From assembly GCA_030280995.1 (NCBI GenBank), contig JASXTE010000011.1:4050501-4114500 (forward strand): a DNA stretch of 64,000 nt, given 5' to 3'. Below the pieces are notes generated by a model. It was given only the letters and a program-made list of their open reading frames with translations, was not told where the DNA came from and searched no databases. Positions 1 to 11,159 of this stretch are shown in pieces; the stretch's first letter is position 1, and each line of letters starts with the position of its first letter. The position numbers and the translations under genes were made by a program. Source of the DNA: Hemileia vastatrix (taxonomy: Eukaryota > Basidiomycota > Pucciniomycetes > Pucciniales > Zaghouaniaceae).

Positions 1-128
1 ATTATTACTAACTTCTCATTTCTTCCTTTTTCCACTCATGCAATTAATGCAAGAAATGAAAAAAGAAGTGTAGTTACGATGGGACTCCCACTGTTGCGCG
101 CCTGGACCCCAACACTTCTACAACCAAT

Positions 129-798
129 ATGATGAGTCAAATGACTATCAAGTGCCCGGCGCCTGCTCCTACCACCCCACCTGGCAACAAACAAGCCAAG
201 GTTGGTTACCGCAAACCTAAACCCAGTAGCATTGCTTCCATCCCAAGATCTCTCCTCTCAGAGGAGAGCACAGTAAGTTTTTCTCTTCCTTCTTTTCTCA
301 CTTCTTATGCTAACATTTTCCCTTTTTCTCTTTTAGAATGCACCAGGCACACCTTATGCTGAAACGCCTCCGCCTCCTAACATCCCTTTATTACTTCCTG
401 CCTTGGAAGAAGATCCCATCTGGGATACCGTACTTACTCCCGAGTGTACTCCTCGTACACCCACCCCTGACTGGACAACTATGCAGCTGGTCTTTGATGC
501 CATCATCCTGCACAAATGGCCCACCAAAACTCTACCGGATGTAGATGATGAAGAGCCCGCCATGGCTCAAAACTGGGAATTCACAGAGCAAATTGCCTGC
601 ACTCCATACGATGCAACCATGCGTTGTATGAACAACATGCTAACTGCTGTCAAAGAATTCCTAGAGGTGGTCCCGGTTTATACTCGCGCGGAGTATAATA
701 AACGGAGACAGCTAATAACCACCTTGCAACAAAACATGCAAGAGGCTTTCAACGACTGGGCTTTCTGCATCCCTATCCTTGATGATGCAGAATACTAG
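129..798 (+). CDS. Antisense accessory gene of a retroelement, C-terminal part
   Basis: Two exons, 129-272 and 337-798, join in frame across a 64-bp intron (273-336) with GTAAGT donor and TTTTAG acceptor. The frame is open back to position 60 with no better start, so the N-terminal zinc cluster expected for this family is probably left of the window. The first exon is a Pro/Ser/Thr-rich linker. The C-terminus holds a helical stretch with EVVPV, then KRRQLI and a distal NM, which resembles by eye the end of the antisense gene of element A (EVVPV, KCRKEI, KM). The gene is on the opposite strand to the retroelement B genes further right and is most likely its LTR-proximal accessory gene. The function is unknown; a nucleic-acid-binding or regulatory role is inferred from relatives. 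Confidence 0.5.
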
Positions 799-1301
799 AA
801 AAAAAATCTTTTTTTGTATTTATTCCTTGTAATGTGTATATAGCCTTGTAAAAAGAGTGTAATATATTTATTTTTATTTTCACTTAACTTTCCTGTGAGA
901 ACTCTACAACTGCAAGATGAGTTGCCCCCAAAAAATATCACCCTTTTTCTAAGCAGCGCACCCTTCTACCAAATGCCTATGAAAGATGAAACAACAAATA
1001 ATAATAAAAGAATAACAACTTGAGATCATTGCTACTTTCTATAGCAACAAATAATTCTTCTGCGTCATATATGCATTCACTCTCTTGAAATCTTCAGATC
1101 TTAGCAATATATGACTTTCCCTTGACTGCAACAGATTTGCCTTTCCTTGGGTTCTTCATTATGACAAAAATCTTTCACTTTCTTCTTAGAAACCATCCAG
1201 CGCTCAAGTCAGACCTGGAGCAACTGATGACTCCTCTATAATGCCATTTTTATCTTATAAATAGCCCATTTAATAACCTAGATCTCCTTCATCCAAATAT
1301 A
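799..1301. other. Non-coding spacer between two accessory genes
   Basis: AT-rich with T-runs directly after the upstream stop codon and no usable reading frame. The segment near 896-909 (GAGAACTCTACA) resembles the LTR edge of element B (GAACTCTCTACA on the minus strand), but too little matches to call a boundary. Nothing else is seen here. Confidence 0.5.
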
Positions 1302-2097
1302 ATGACTCAATACCATACGGTTCCCAAAGATCAAGCGTGCTTGTTTTGTAAACGCTGCAGCTTTCATTGTACATTTTCTAAACCTTAGGGGTATGCCTCC
1401 TTTAGACCTGCCTGTGACAATTGCTATAGATACCCTAAAACTTGAAATATCTCTCTAAACCAGAATACTCCTCAGCCTACTGGTTATATTTGCTTTCCAC
1501 CTAGCTCTACTAGTAGCACTCCCATAATTACAACCACTAGTCCCACTATTTCTACTAATAATAATGTTCCTTATGAATCACCATTGCTTCCTAGTTTTCC
1601 CAGGAGCAATATATCTATAAATCATAGCACTACACCTTCTTCCACTCCGAGCTCTAATTCTTCTATGCGCTCAGCCTCCACTACAGCTGCTCCTGAGGCA
1701 GTTACCATTACTTCGCCATCAGCGCAACCAAAAACTTATTAGCAAGTAATTATCCTTCATTATACTTACGTTCTCCTTTCACACTGACTCCTTGTCAGGC
1801 TTCAATGAATCCATCTCCCTGGGATAGGTTCCTATTCCTTTACCCTTTGTTCATTCCATGCAAATGTTTTCCAGACTTCGTCTTATATATGACGCTATGT
1901 CTCTATCCTATTATAACGCACCAGCTTTTTCTGAAGCTGGACATGAAGCTTGCTATACACATATAGAAATGATAGATCAACTGATGAAAAAAATCAGCTC
2001 ATCAACTATTCTTGGATTCCCCACCGATCTCCATCGCTTCGTCATGCCTGAAGACTGGAAAGGATATCCTAATAGCTTTAACTGCAATACTGAATAG
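1302..2097 (+). pseudogene. Decayed antisense accessory gene of element B, zinc-cluster type
   Basis: From the ATG at 1302 the frame encodes a cluster with CLFC, a Cys seven residues later, then CDNC after 14 residues. A TGA stands exactly where the sixth cysteine is expected, and a TAG interrupts the loop. A Ser/Thr/Pro-rich linker follows to about 1740. A separate open piece (1858-2097) carries a YYNAP...IEMIDQLMKK stretch that resembles the C-terminal helical motif of the other antisense genes. It is antisense to the pol of element B and occupies the same place relative to pol as the genes in C and D. The stops make it a pseudogene. Confidence 0.6.
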
Positions 2098-2693
2098 CCC
2101 ACTAGCGCTCTCCTTATGAGCCTCCTCTGTCCATTCTCCCTGTACATAGTCTTCATCTTCTTTTTTTTTGCTATGCCTTTAAATAATCTTTTTTTAGACA
2201 CGGAGCTATTCTTTAAACCTGTCTTCCATACTACTTTTCTTCTAAATTTAAAGCACCTAACTTTGCTCCCTCAACTTTCTTTAAAAAACTTTAAACCCTA
2301 AAAAAAATCCCAAATAAACTTTATATCATAAAACTTTACCGCCTTTACTGCGATACAGAAATATACAATGTAAAATAAGAATTGAACTGTAGAGCGCCCC
2401 ATCTATAAATTTTTAATTCACTCCTGGTTAGTTAACTCATTAGCTAAATTCCCAGCGCCTTTTGCACTTACATGGTATGCGTCTCCTTTAATCCAATTGC
2501 CTATCTCATCATATCTCCTCGAACAATGAAAATATAAGATTTCATTTTCCTTTACGCCCTCATCTGAACGCTTATGTCAGTTGCCTGTTCAGACATAGTC
2601 GGCCTAACTTCCAGTTAGCGCCCTCTATCTTTCACAACTGTGTCAAAGCCTCCTGTGAGTCCTCTTAGAAAAACAATGCTTAACATAACTTGT
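2098..2693. other. 3' region of element B, no gene
   Basis: No convincing frame on either strand. AT-rich with scattered GCGC tetramers. It connects the antisense gene remnant to the hairpin module interrupted by element A, so it is read as the untranslated 3' part of element B. Confidence 0.5.
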
Positions 2694-2710
2694 TAGTTTA
2701 ACCTCTTCCC
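2694..2710 (-). repeat. Hairpin module of element B, split by element A
   Basis: TAGTTTA then ACCTC and the loop TTCCC run into the left end of element A. The sequence resumes at 11934 with TTCCC and GGAGGT, so the uninterrupted module would have an ACCTC/GAGGT stem. Element A therefore integrated in the loop of one of the conserved hairpins. A second module follows at 11955-11977 (stem CCTC/GAGG). Confidence 0.65.
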
Positions 2711-3471
2711 TGTCACTGGACAACCTACGCACAAGTTCAAGGATGTTACTGTAAGTGAGATGAGGGATTTTAGAAACATCTTCGAAGCACAGAGGAATGA
2801 TTCGAAGGTCACTCGAAGTAATAGCTATAGGTTTGAGGTTCGATCGAGAAGAATTATAAACTAGTTCCAAGGTAATAATAATTCTTAAAATCTCACGAAG
2901 GGTTAGTAACTCAATAATCAAAGATTTAGGATTTAGAAATGAATATTTGAGGAGGTAAAAGAAAGATACAATAACAATGATTTAACTTTTAATGATTTTC
3001 CACTATTAATGTAAATACGATATTATAATTTAATTCTAAGGAATATCGAACCAAATACCCAACTCCTTTTATATCCTTTGTTCCTCCTCGCATTGACCTC
3101 CCTTCCATCGCAGCATTCCCATTCCATTGACCATTACTAACATACACTTAGACCCTCTTCACTAAATATCCGTCCATGCTCAATTTACCCCTTTTTAGTT
3201 AATTAACAAAACTTTAATGAAAAACTACTACTGTACTATTTCGTTGAACCTAGCGCTGTGCGTCGCTTATTGAAAAGGACTAAGGTACCCCATTGGGAGA
3301 TTGACTAATTTAGATTTAGAGTTTAGGCTAGCGCAGTTAAATAGTAAGTACACAAAGGAAAATCGCAGTTGCTATGGAGAATTGCTTTCTGCACTTCGAG
3401 TATAGATTTAGGACTCGATATTATTGATTTAATGAGTTGATTTCGCCTCGAGTGTCACTTGGCGCGTGACA
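2711..3471 (-). repeat. 3' LTR of element A
   Basis: Direct repeat of 11160-11933, 761 bp. It lacks a 13-bp segment present in the 5' LTR near its TGTCACC-side end. It shows several losses of CpG against the 5' LTR, for example CACTTGG here and CACGTGG there. Its inner edge at 3471 abuts GATGCCCGGG and the TATA box of the antisense gene. Confidence 0.93.
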
Positions 3472-3481
3472 GATGCCCGGG

Positions 3482-3490
3482 TATAAAAAA
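3482..3490 (+). promoter_or_regulatory. TATA box of the antisense accessory gene
   Basis: TATAAAAAA lies 10 bp inside the 3' LTR boundary, after GCCCGGG, and reads toward the antisense gene whose ATG is about 100 bp downstream. The same arrangement (GCCCGGGTATAAAAAT) is kept in element F at 60304-60311. The position fits a promoter of its own at the inner LTR edge. Confidence 0.6.
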
Positions 3491-3580
3491 CGCAAACTCC
3501 GTTGAGCTTAAGCCATCTTCCCACACTAATTTCCCTTGTCTAATACTTTTTTCCCTCACCCCTTAATTACTTTTTTTATA

Positions 3581-4508
3581 ATGAACTGCCCTACTCCCAC
3601 ACCCACGCCTCCACACCCTAAAGCGGATGGGGGAATAATCACGCGACAGTTTTCACAGACTTGCACGGCTTGTGAAAGCATGGAATATTTCTGTGTCAAA
3701 AGTACGGCAACTCGAGGCCCTCGCCAGAAATGCGAGTTTTGCCGTTGGCGGCGAGTGGCGTGCGATGCGTTGACGAAGAACGCGGAAATCGAAAAACGAT
3801 TTACAAAAACTAAATTTTGGGTAGTTCCGAAGACCAAAGAGGTGGTCAAAGACATTTGGGATGTCTCGATCAAAGATGAACAATCTGTGGGGGAAAATGA
3901 TAAGGAGATGAACAACGAGATCTCAACCTGGGTAACCCAGGCCACGAGTTCAAAGCGAGGTGTCGAGGAAGAGGTTGACGAATTGGTGGAGGAGGATGAA
4001 GATGAAGTCCCTGTTCCAGGGCGGGCACCCAAGAAACGACGGGTGGTCATCGAGCACAATGAGGAAGAGAGAGAGGTAGAAGTCGAAGTGGCGCCCAGGT
4101 TATTTCTGGAGCCTGATCCCATCTTCGAGGTAAGTTTTAATTGTTTTATTTCAAGGATGAAGTTACTGATGAGTTTTGTTTTAGACATCGAATAACCTTG
4201 AAGAGCCGATTGCGGAGCCTGCGCCGGTTATACCAACTGAGGCAAACCCTCCAGCCATGGAAGTAGTTGAAGAGCCCGAAGACACCCTGGACCAGGTGTG
4301 GTCGAAGAAACCTTGTCAAGGTCGACGAGTAAGGTTCGCGGAAGAACTATGTGGGGAGGTCGACGCTATTATTGACGCTGCTTCCTTTGACGTGGCAGAG
4401 GAGCTATTGGAGATGGGAGAGGTGGTTCCGGTAGGAGGGGAGGAGGTGTTTGAGAAATGCAGGAAGGAAATAAGGGTAGTTTTGGAGAAAATGAAAAGAT
4501 TGGTTTGA
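3581..4508 (+). CDS. Antisense accessory gene of element A: Zn2Cys6-like nuclear protein
   Basis: Two exons, 3581-4129 and 4185-4508, are joined in phase 0 across a 55-bp intron (GTAAGT...TTTTAG), giving about 290 residues. The start is the ATG where similarity with the copy in F begins (CPTP...TPPHPK). Residues about 29-56 hold six cysteines spaced CX2CX6CX12CX2CX6C, the spacing of fungal Zn2Cys6 clusters, with a basic second half (CRWRRVAC). An acidic stretch and a nuclear-localisation-like PKKRRVV follow, then a C-terminal helical part with EVVPV and EKCRKEI. The stop TGA replaces a CGA in F, trimming eight residues. A nuclear regulator of the element or host is inferred; a DNA target is unknown. 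Confidence 0.8.
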
Positions 4509-5523
4509 GAGAAGTTAAAAGAAAAGATTTGAAAAGAAAAGGAGATGTGAAGAAAGAAAATTGTATTTTAGTTTTATTTTATTTTTATTTTATTTTATTA
4601 TGATTATTTTTTTATTGTAGGTGAATGTTGTTAATTTTATAAAATTTGAGAGAGAGAGAAAAAGAAGAGAAAAAAAAGAAAAAAAGAAGTTTTAAATAAA
4701 AAATTTTAGAATTTGAAAGAAGAATTTTAAAGAAAGAAAAAAGGTTGTTTTTAATTGAAGGAAGTTTTAGTGTTTTTTTTTTTTTTTTTTTTTTTTAAAA
4801 AAGGAAAATTTTTATGTAAGAAAAGAGAGAGAAAAGAAACAGTTTTGTGATTGAGATGAGTTTGTTAAATTGAGGATTTTAATTTTTTTTTTTTTCTTTT
4901 TTTTTTTTTTAAGAAATTTTAGTTGAAAAGAGATAAAGAAGAAAGAAAAGAAAAAAAAACACAATTTAGAATTTTAAGAGAATTTGAAAAGTAGAATTAT
5001 TTGTTTCGAAGAATTATTATAGGGAGATTTAGAGGTTGAAATTAAGTTCGAGGAAATGGTCGTGTCGTACAAGATTTGATGATTCAAAGGAAAGAAAGTT
5101 TTTTTTTTTTTTAAAAGAGAGAATAAATTTTTTGGAAGAGAAAATTTTCAAGAGAATTTTAAATTTAAGAAAAGAATGTATTTAAAGAATTGAAAAGAAA
5201 AGAAAGAAAATATTTAGAGAGATTTATTTTTATTTTATTATTTATGTTTTATTCTATTTATTTTATTTTATTTTATTTTATTTTATTTAATTTTAATTTT
5301 AATTTTATTTTTTATTTATTTTATTGTATTTAATTTTAATTTTAGTTGGTTTTGGAGGAAATTTTATAGAAAGAAAAGAAGAGAGAAAGAAGAAAACAAG
5401 GCTAAGAAATTTAAGAGGTGTTTTAGATTTTAAAGAAAGAAAGAAAAAGAAAAGAAAATTTTAAATAAAGAAATTTTAAGGTTTTGGTTTTAAAGGATAT
5501 TTCGAATGAAAAGATTTTAGGAG
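4509..5523 (+). repeat. Purine-rich low-complexity tract
   Basis: About 1 kb downstream of the antisense gene is almost purely A/G plus T-runs on the plus strand (AAGAAAGAAAA, GAGAGAGAGA, 20-plus T, TTTTA repeats). There is no reading frame. The equivalent position in F (58355-59215) has the same composition on the corresponding strand, so the RNA of the element is pyrimidine-rich here. Confidence 0.8.
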
Positions 5524-5528
5524 TTCAG

Positions 5529-6301
5529 TGTCACGCGCCACATGACACTTGAAGCAAAATTAACTCAACAAATCAATAATATCGAGTCCTAAATCTATAC
5601 TCGAAGCGCAGAAAGCAATTCTCCATAGCAACTGCGATTTTCCTTTGTGTACTGCTATTTAACTGCGCTAGCCTAAACTCTAAATCTAAATTAGTCAATC
5701 TTCCAATAGGGTACCTTAGTCCTTTTCAATAAGCGACGCACAGCGCTAGGATCAACGAAATAGTATAGTAGTAGTTTTTTCATTAAAGTTTTGTTAATTA
5801 ATTAAAAGGTACAAATTGAGCATGAACGGATATTTAGTAGAGAGGGTCTAAGTGTATGTTAGTAATGGTCAATGGAACGGGAATGCTGTGATGGAAGGGA
5901 GGTCAATGCGAGGAGGAACAAAGGATATAAAAGGAGTTGGGTATTTGGTTCGATATTCCTTAGAATTAAATTATAATATCGTATTTACATTAATAGTGGT
6001 AAATCCTTAAAAGTTAAATCATTGTTATTGTATCTTTCTTTTACCTTCTCAATATTCATTTCTAAATCCTAAATCTTTGATTATTGAGTTTCCAACCCTT
6101 CGTGAGATTTTAAGAATTATTATTACCTTGAAACTAGTTTATAATTCTTCTCGAATCGAACCTCGAACCTATAGCTATTACTTTGAGTGACCTTCGAATC
6201 ATTTCCTCGAATCATTCCTCTGTGCTTCGAAGAAGTTTCTAAAATCCCTCATCTCACTTACAGGAACATCCTCGACCTTGTGCGTAGGTCGTCCGGTGAC
6301 A
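5529..6301 (+). mobile_element. Solo LTR nested in the pol end of element A
   Basis: A 773-bp LTR of the A family in inverted orientation relative to the LTRs of A. It is flanked by TTCAG on both sides (5524-5528 and 6302-6306). Comparison with F, where the sequence runs uninterrupted through CCTGAACTCC, shows the insertion point. No internal sequence is present, so it arose by LTR-LTR recombination or is a lone remnant. It replaces the last residues of the integrase/chromodomain frame with LTR-encoded ones, the frame stopping at 6254. Confidence 0.93.
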
Positions 6302-9300
6302 TTCAGGAGCGTTAGAAACATTGATGGCTGGTTCCCAGGATGTTTTGTCTGAGTCATTTAGGAAGCCTTCCCATTCCACGAGGTATTGAAGTTTCCCCTT
6401 GCGTATTCTTGAATCAAGGATACGACTTACTTCCCACTCTAGAGGATCTTCTACTTCGACCGGTTCCGGAGGGGGTTGGTTCTTGCCCGGGTATATTTCT
6501 CGAGCCAGTTCCAGGAGAGATACATGGAAAACAGGGTGAATCGCCTGCCATTTAGGAGGTAACTTGAGTCGAAATGCAGTTTTAGAGACTTCAGAGTCGA
6601 TTTCGAACGGTCCCAAGAACTTTTCAGCCAGTTTCTTTGATGGTCTTGTTGTTCGGATGTTTCGTGCATCCAGCCATACTTTGTCGCCTGGTTTAAAGGA
6701 AGGAGCAGATTGTGGATGTTTGTTGGCCTGTTCCTTGTATCTTCGAATCGCTGATTCCAAATTTGTTTTAAGTTCTTCTTGGAGTCGTGATATAGTTCGA
6801 AGATAATGTTCCGCAGGATGATTAGTTCCTACATGAATTGAGTTGAATCAAGGATGTCGTCCATAAATGGTTTCGAAGGGAGATTGTCGTGTCGAAGAAT
6901 GAGTCAAGTTATTATAAGCAAATTCGGCCAATGGTAGCCATGTGGTCCAATCGTCTTGTTGGTAACTGACATACATTCAAAGATATTGTTCGAGGATTTG
7001 GTTAACTCTTTCTGTTTGACCATTGGTTTCAGGGTGATAGGCCGTGGAGAGATTCCTCGTGATATTGAGTTGTCGAAACAGTTGGGTCCAGAATGTGGAT
7101 ACAAACAATGAGCCTCTATCTGAAATAATATCATTTGGTAAGCCGTGTTTAGAAAATACATATTCTAGAAACAATTTTGACAAATCTTCTGCTGTAGCAG
7201 TAGTAGTGGTTTTAATAAAAATAGACATTTTTGAAAATCTATCTACTATTACTTATATAGCATCAAAATCATTAGAAATAGGAAGTTGAGAAATGAAATC
7301 CATCGATAAAGATTCCCAAGGTTTAGAGGGAATAGGAAGTGGTTGAAGCAACCCATGCTTCCGGTGACGGGGAGCCTTATTCCTATTACATTCGTAACAA
7401 GCTTTTATATAGGCCTTGATTTCCTTGGTCATACCTGGCCAGAAGAAATCCCTCGCTATTAACTGGTAGGTTTTATCAACCCCAAAATGACCAGCTAACG
7501 GAGAATCATGTCGACTATTGAAAATCCATAATTTTATCTCATTGTTGTCGGGTATGACTACTCTACCTTCGAAGACTAATAGACCTGATTCAATACTAAA
7601 TCTTTTGGCCCCTTTCTTTGAGAGTATTTTGTCTTTTAACCCTAAACAATAATCGTCCTTCGACTGAGCTTCGAGGATGTTGGATAGTGGATTTCGAAAA
7701 GATTGAATTGTCATCGAATTAAGTTGATGAGTCGTTAAAATTGATTCGTTGAAGATTGATTGCACATTTTCTGGGTTCTTGTCAGCAAATGCGTCCCCCC
7801 GCTGTGGGTAAACGTTGTCCCGACGTGACAAGATATCTGGGACAATGCAGTTTTTTCCTGGGAGATAGGAAATAGAGAAAGAAAATTCAGACAAAACTTC
7901 AGCCCACCTGGCTTGACGCCTGGTTAACACTTTAGAAGACATGAAGTATTTCAAAGCATTGTGATCTGTTAAAATTTGAAAAGGACTATCTAGGCTGAGA
8001 AGAAAAGAACGCCATTTTTTAAGACAATGGATAATAGCTAAAAGCTCTTTGTCATGAATTTCATAATTTAATTCCGCGGCTATGAGTTTGCGTGACTCAA
8101 AAGCAACAGGATGAAACAAATTTGTTTCAGGATTTAATTGGGAGATGACCCCTGCAATAGCATAATTGCTCGCATCTGTCTCAACTATTGTCGAGGCAGA
8201 AGGATCAAAATGCCGAAGAATTGGGGCTGTGGTGAACGCCGTTTTTAGTGCTTCGAATTCCTTTCGTGCTGTAGAAGTAAAAACAAAAGGAATATCTTTT
8301 CTAAGAAGAGAAGTAAGATTGGAAATAGTTTTAGAGTAATCTTTAATAAATCTTCTATAGAAGTTTGCAAAACCCAAAAATCCTTGGAGTGATTTAATGT
8401 TTTTGGGCTCAGGCCATTCCAGGATTTTCTGGATTTTTTTATCATCCATGACTAAACCGTCAGTGGACAACGTAAAACCCAAAAAATCAATTGATTTGAG
8501 GTGGAATTCGCATTTATTATGCTTGGCATAGAGACCATGATCTCGAAGACGATTAAGGACCTGTCGAACATGATGAATATGTTCATCAAGTGTTTTCGAG
8601 AAAATTAAAATATCATCTAAATAGGCGACTACAAATTGTTCAACAACATCTTGAAATATATCATTAACAAAAGTTTGAAAAGTTGAAGGTGCGTTACATA
8701 ATCCAAAAGGCATAACTAAATATTCAAAACTACCAAATCTAGTGCGCATTGCAGTCAGTGGTTCATGACCTTCCGCAATGTGAATAAGATTGTAAGCGCC
8801 TCTAAAATCAATTTTAGAAAATAAATTAGCACCATTGAAAAGGGTAAGAAGTAATGACATAGGAGGAACAGGATATGCATTCTTCTTCGTGACTGTGTTG
8901 AGCTTTCTATAGTCAACACACAACCTAAGACTACCATCCTTCTTTTTTACAAAGAGGACAGGGGAGCTGGTTGGAGATTTACTGGTTCTGATGAAACCTT
9001 TGGCTACATTCTCTGCAATGTAGTCTCAAAGAACTTGAGATTCGTCCTTCGATAAAGAATAGACAGGACCTGCCGGAGGTACTGGGCCTATTAACTCTAT
9101 TTGATGGTCGTAGGGTCGATGAGGTGGTAACTTATCGGCCTTGCGGATTGAGAAAACATCGAGGAAATCGTGGTAGATTTCCGGTAGAGTTGATTTGATG
9201 GCTTCAACGTTTATTTGGTCGTCCTCTTCATCTTCGAGAGAATCTGTCGAGGGGATACCTGTATTGAGAGAGCATAATTTGATTACTTCGAGGCAATTTA

Positions 9301-9886
9301 ATTCCTCTTTGAGTGAAGTCATCAAGCTAGAAGGGTTGGCCAATTCCTCATTTAAAGAAGGTACAGATGCTTGCAAGTCATCTGGCAGAGATTTGTCCTC
9401 TAGCAGGACGTTGTCAGACGGGTTGTTTAACTCCCTATTGACCTGCATTGAAGAATCAGAAATATACTTAGAGCATGGGGCGATCAATCCCCTAGTCCAA
9501 TCAATTTCGGGATTCCAATGCGTTAAAAAGTCATGGCCAAGAATGGTATCGTCCATCCTTGGGGCATCCAAGACTGATAATTCCCACTCAAAGGGGGGGG
9601 AATTCGGAAAGTTGAAAACCCATAAAACTTTCTTACTTACCCAATATTTGGGTTCCTCTGATTCGACCAAATAGATGGGAGTTCGATCGATATCTGTAAA
9701 TGTTAGTTGAAGCTTCTCGTCAAAAGATAAACTAACAAAAGAAATTGAAGCTCCAGAGTCTATAAGACAACTGAAGGGGATGTCCTCCTTAAAAAGAATG
9801 AATCTCAAGCGGTTTAAGGCAACTCCAGTCCTTAAGACATGGAGGTTCTGTGCATTGGGAGAGATAAGATAGTTTGCTTTGCACAC
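6254..9886 (-). pseudogene. pol: Element A pol: protease, reverse transcriptase, RNase H, integrase, chromodomain
   Basis: Aspartic protease motif LIDSGAS near 9760; reverse transcriptase with VDYRKLN, FGLCNAP and the catalytic YLDD; RNase H with TDASNYA and DKELLAI; integrase with an HHCC zinc site (CYECNRNK) and the D,D,E core (SMDF, SDRGSLF, YHPETNGQTERV). The end is a chromodomain (EWEVSRILDS, LVEWEGF, SWEP). In-frame stops lie at 9023-9025 (TGA), 7253-7255 (TAA), 6977-6979 (TGA) and near 6850 (TGA). Two of the TGAs stand where F has CGA. The last residues are replaced by the solo LTR. It acts in reverse transcription and integration, but this copy is not functional as one frame. Confidence 0.9.
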
Positions 9887-9900
9887 AAGTAAACTATCTA

Positions 9901-11088
9901 CTAGTTTTTTGACTTCGAACTAGTACCTTCTCTTTCCTTCAACTTTACACAGTCTTCCAACTTGTGCTTACCCCCACAATACATACATAACCCATTATCT
10001 GCTCGTCTCTTCCTCTCAGCTTCTTTAAGTTCCCCTTTAGGATCCAGTACTTTGCTGATATCGCCTGGGGTCGAGCCTTTTGGTCAAGGTTTATCCTTTC
10101 CCTTATTGGGTTTGGATTGAGTCGAGGAGGATTGATTTGGTTGTGGGTGTGAAGAAGGTCCCGATTTAAAATTTTTGCCTTGAGATTTGTTGGCATATCG
10201 ACGATGTTGAAGTCGTCCTTGATAAACGCCGTCAAGTTTGAGGGTTCGATCCATTAAGTCCGTTAAAGTAGTCATCTTCTGACCGTGAAGATTTAATTGA
10301 TCTAGAATCCTCGAAGGAAGTCCTTTCATGAAATGATACTTAAGGGCAGCGTCATTCCAACCTACTCGAGTTTGAAGTGCTCTGAAGTTCGAGATATATT
10401 CAGAAGCTTAATCATTATCACTCATGCGAAGAAAATCAAGTTCAATTTCTGCGTTGTCCGTTTCATTAGGGTCCCCAAACAACGTAAAAAGTTGGTCCTT
10501 GAATTTTTCCCAATTATTGATAAGTAAGTGGGTTTCTGTCGAGGAAAGCATGAGTAGATAAGGTTTGAACCATCTTGCTGCTTTTCCAGCTAGGAATGAA
10601 GAAGCGTAAACAACCTTTGATCGGTCGCTGTTAAAGGTTCGAGGATCATTATGGAACAGTAGCTTGCAGGTTTGCAAGAAGGGTCGCAATCTGTCGGGGT
10701 GATCTCCGTCGAATTTGTCAGGAGATTTCATAGAAGGAGTTTTGAACTTAGATCCCTCTGAAGACGTTGGATTTGAAAAGGTTTTCATAAAAAGTCTCAT
10801 GAAATCTTCCAGAGAGTTAGATGGTCCCGGTTCTGAGGATTGGCCAGAAGGGTGATTGGCAGGGGCGGATGGTGCCTCATGCATTGTATCCTCTCCTTCT
10901 TCTTCATCACTAGAATCCTCAAAATCTTGTGGAATGTCTTCTACAGATTGAACTGAATGTTTCCATTCCCTAAGGTTGAGTGGTTCCAAAGAGTGAGTGC
11001 GAGAAACAGACCTTGTGGCTGTTGGCCTGCCACTAGCGCGAGCTCTAGTAGTAGCGCCCGTAGGAGGAGTGCGTTGAACAGGTGCCAT
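9901..11088 (-). pseudogene. gag: Element A gag
   Basis: Starts at the ATG at 11088, shortly after the 5' LTR. It has an N-terminal Ser/Glu-rich part, the retrotransposon gag core (ARWFKPYL, LFTLFGD, DQLNLHGQ) and a zinc knuckle CMYCGGKHKLEDC, and ends at TAG 9901-9903. Stops interrupt it at 10408-10410 (TAA, F has a sense codon) and 10081-10083 (TGA, shared with F). The size of about 395 codons is normal for short-gag Ty3 elements. It would form the particle shell that packages the RNA. Confidence 0.88.
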
Positions 11089-11144
11089 TTAAGTTTTTAG
11101 AAACACCTAAAAGGACGTAGTAGTGCAAAGAATGAGAACTACGG

Positions 11145-11158
11145 AGAATTAAATTATA
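11145..11158 (-). promoter_or_regulatory. Self-complementary primer binding site of element A
   Basis: One base inside the 5' LTR the RNA would read TATAATTTAATTCT. It is the exact complement of AGAATTAAATTATA in the LTR at 11486-11499. That LTR stretch begins 36 bases after the first base of TATAAAA (11529-11535), where transcription should start. This matches the self-priming of Tf1/sushi elements, in which the RNA 5' end primes minus-strand synthesis. No tRNA-type TGG primer site is present. Confidence 0.75.
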
Positions 11159-11159
11159 C

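Noticed and set aside
3556..4188. Long minus-strand frame opposite the A antisense gene
   Set aside because: It is the complement of the zinc-cluster gene, lacks conserved motifs, ignores the intron and is not kept in F.
3581..4508. Envelope-like gene between pol and 3' LTR
   Set aside because: The gene is on the opposite strand, has no signal peptide or membrane segment, and has a zinc cluster and nuclear-type basic motif.
4771..4796. Poly-T run as a retroposon tail
   Set aside because: It lies inside the purine/T low-complexity tract of element A and is not flanked by a target duplication.
9195..9674. Plus-strand frame opposite the A protease region
   Set aside because: Shadow of the pol frame with no motif and no counterpart to the antisense gene family.
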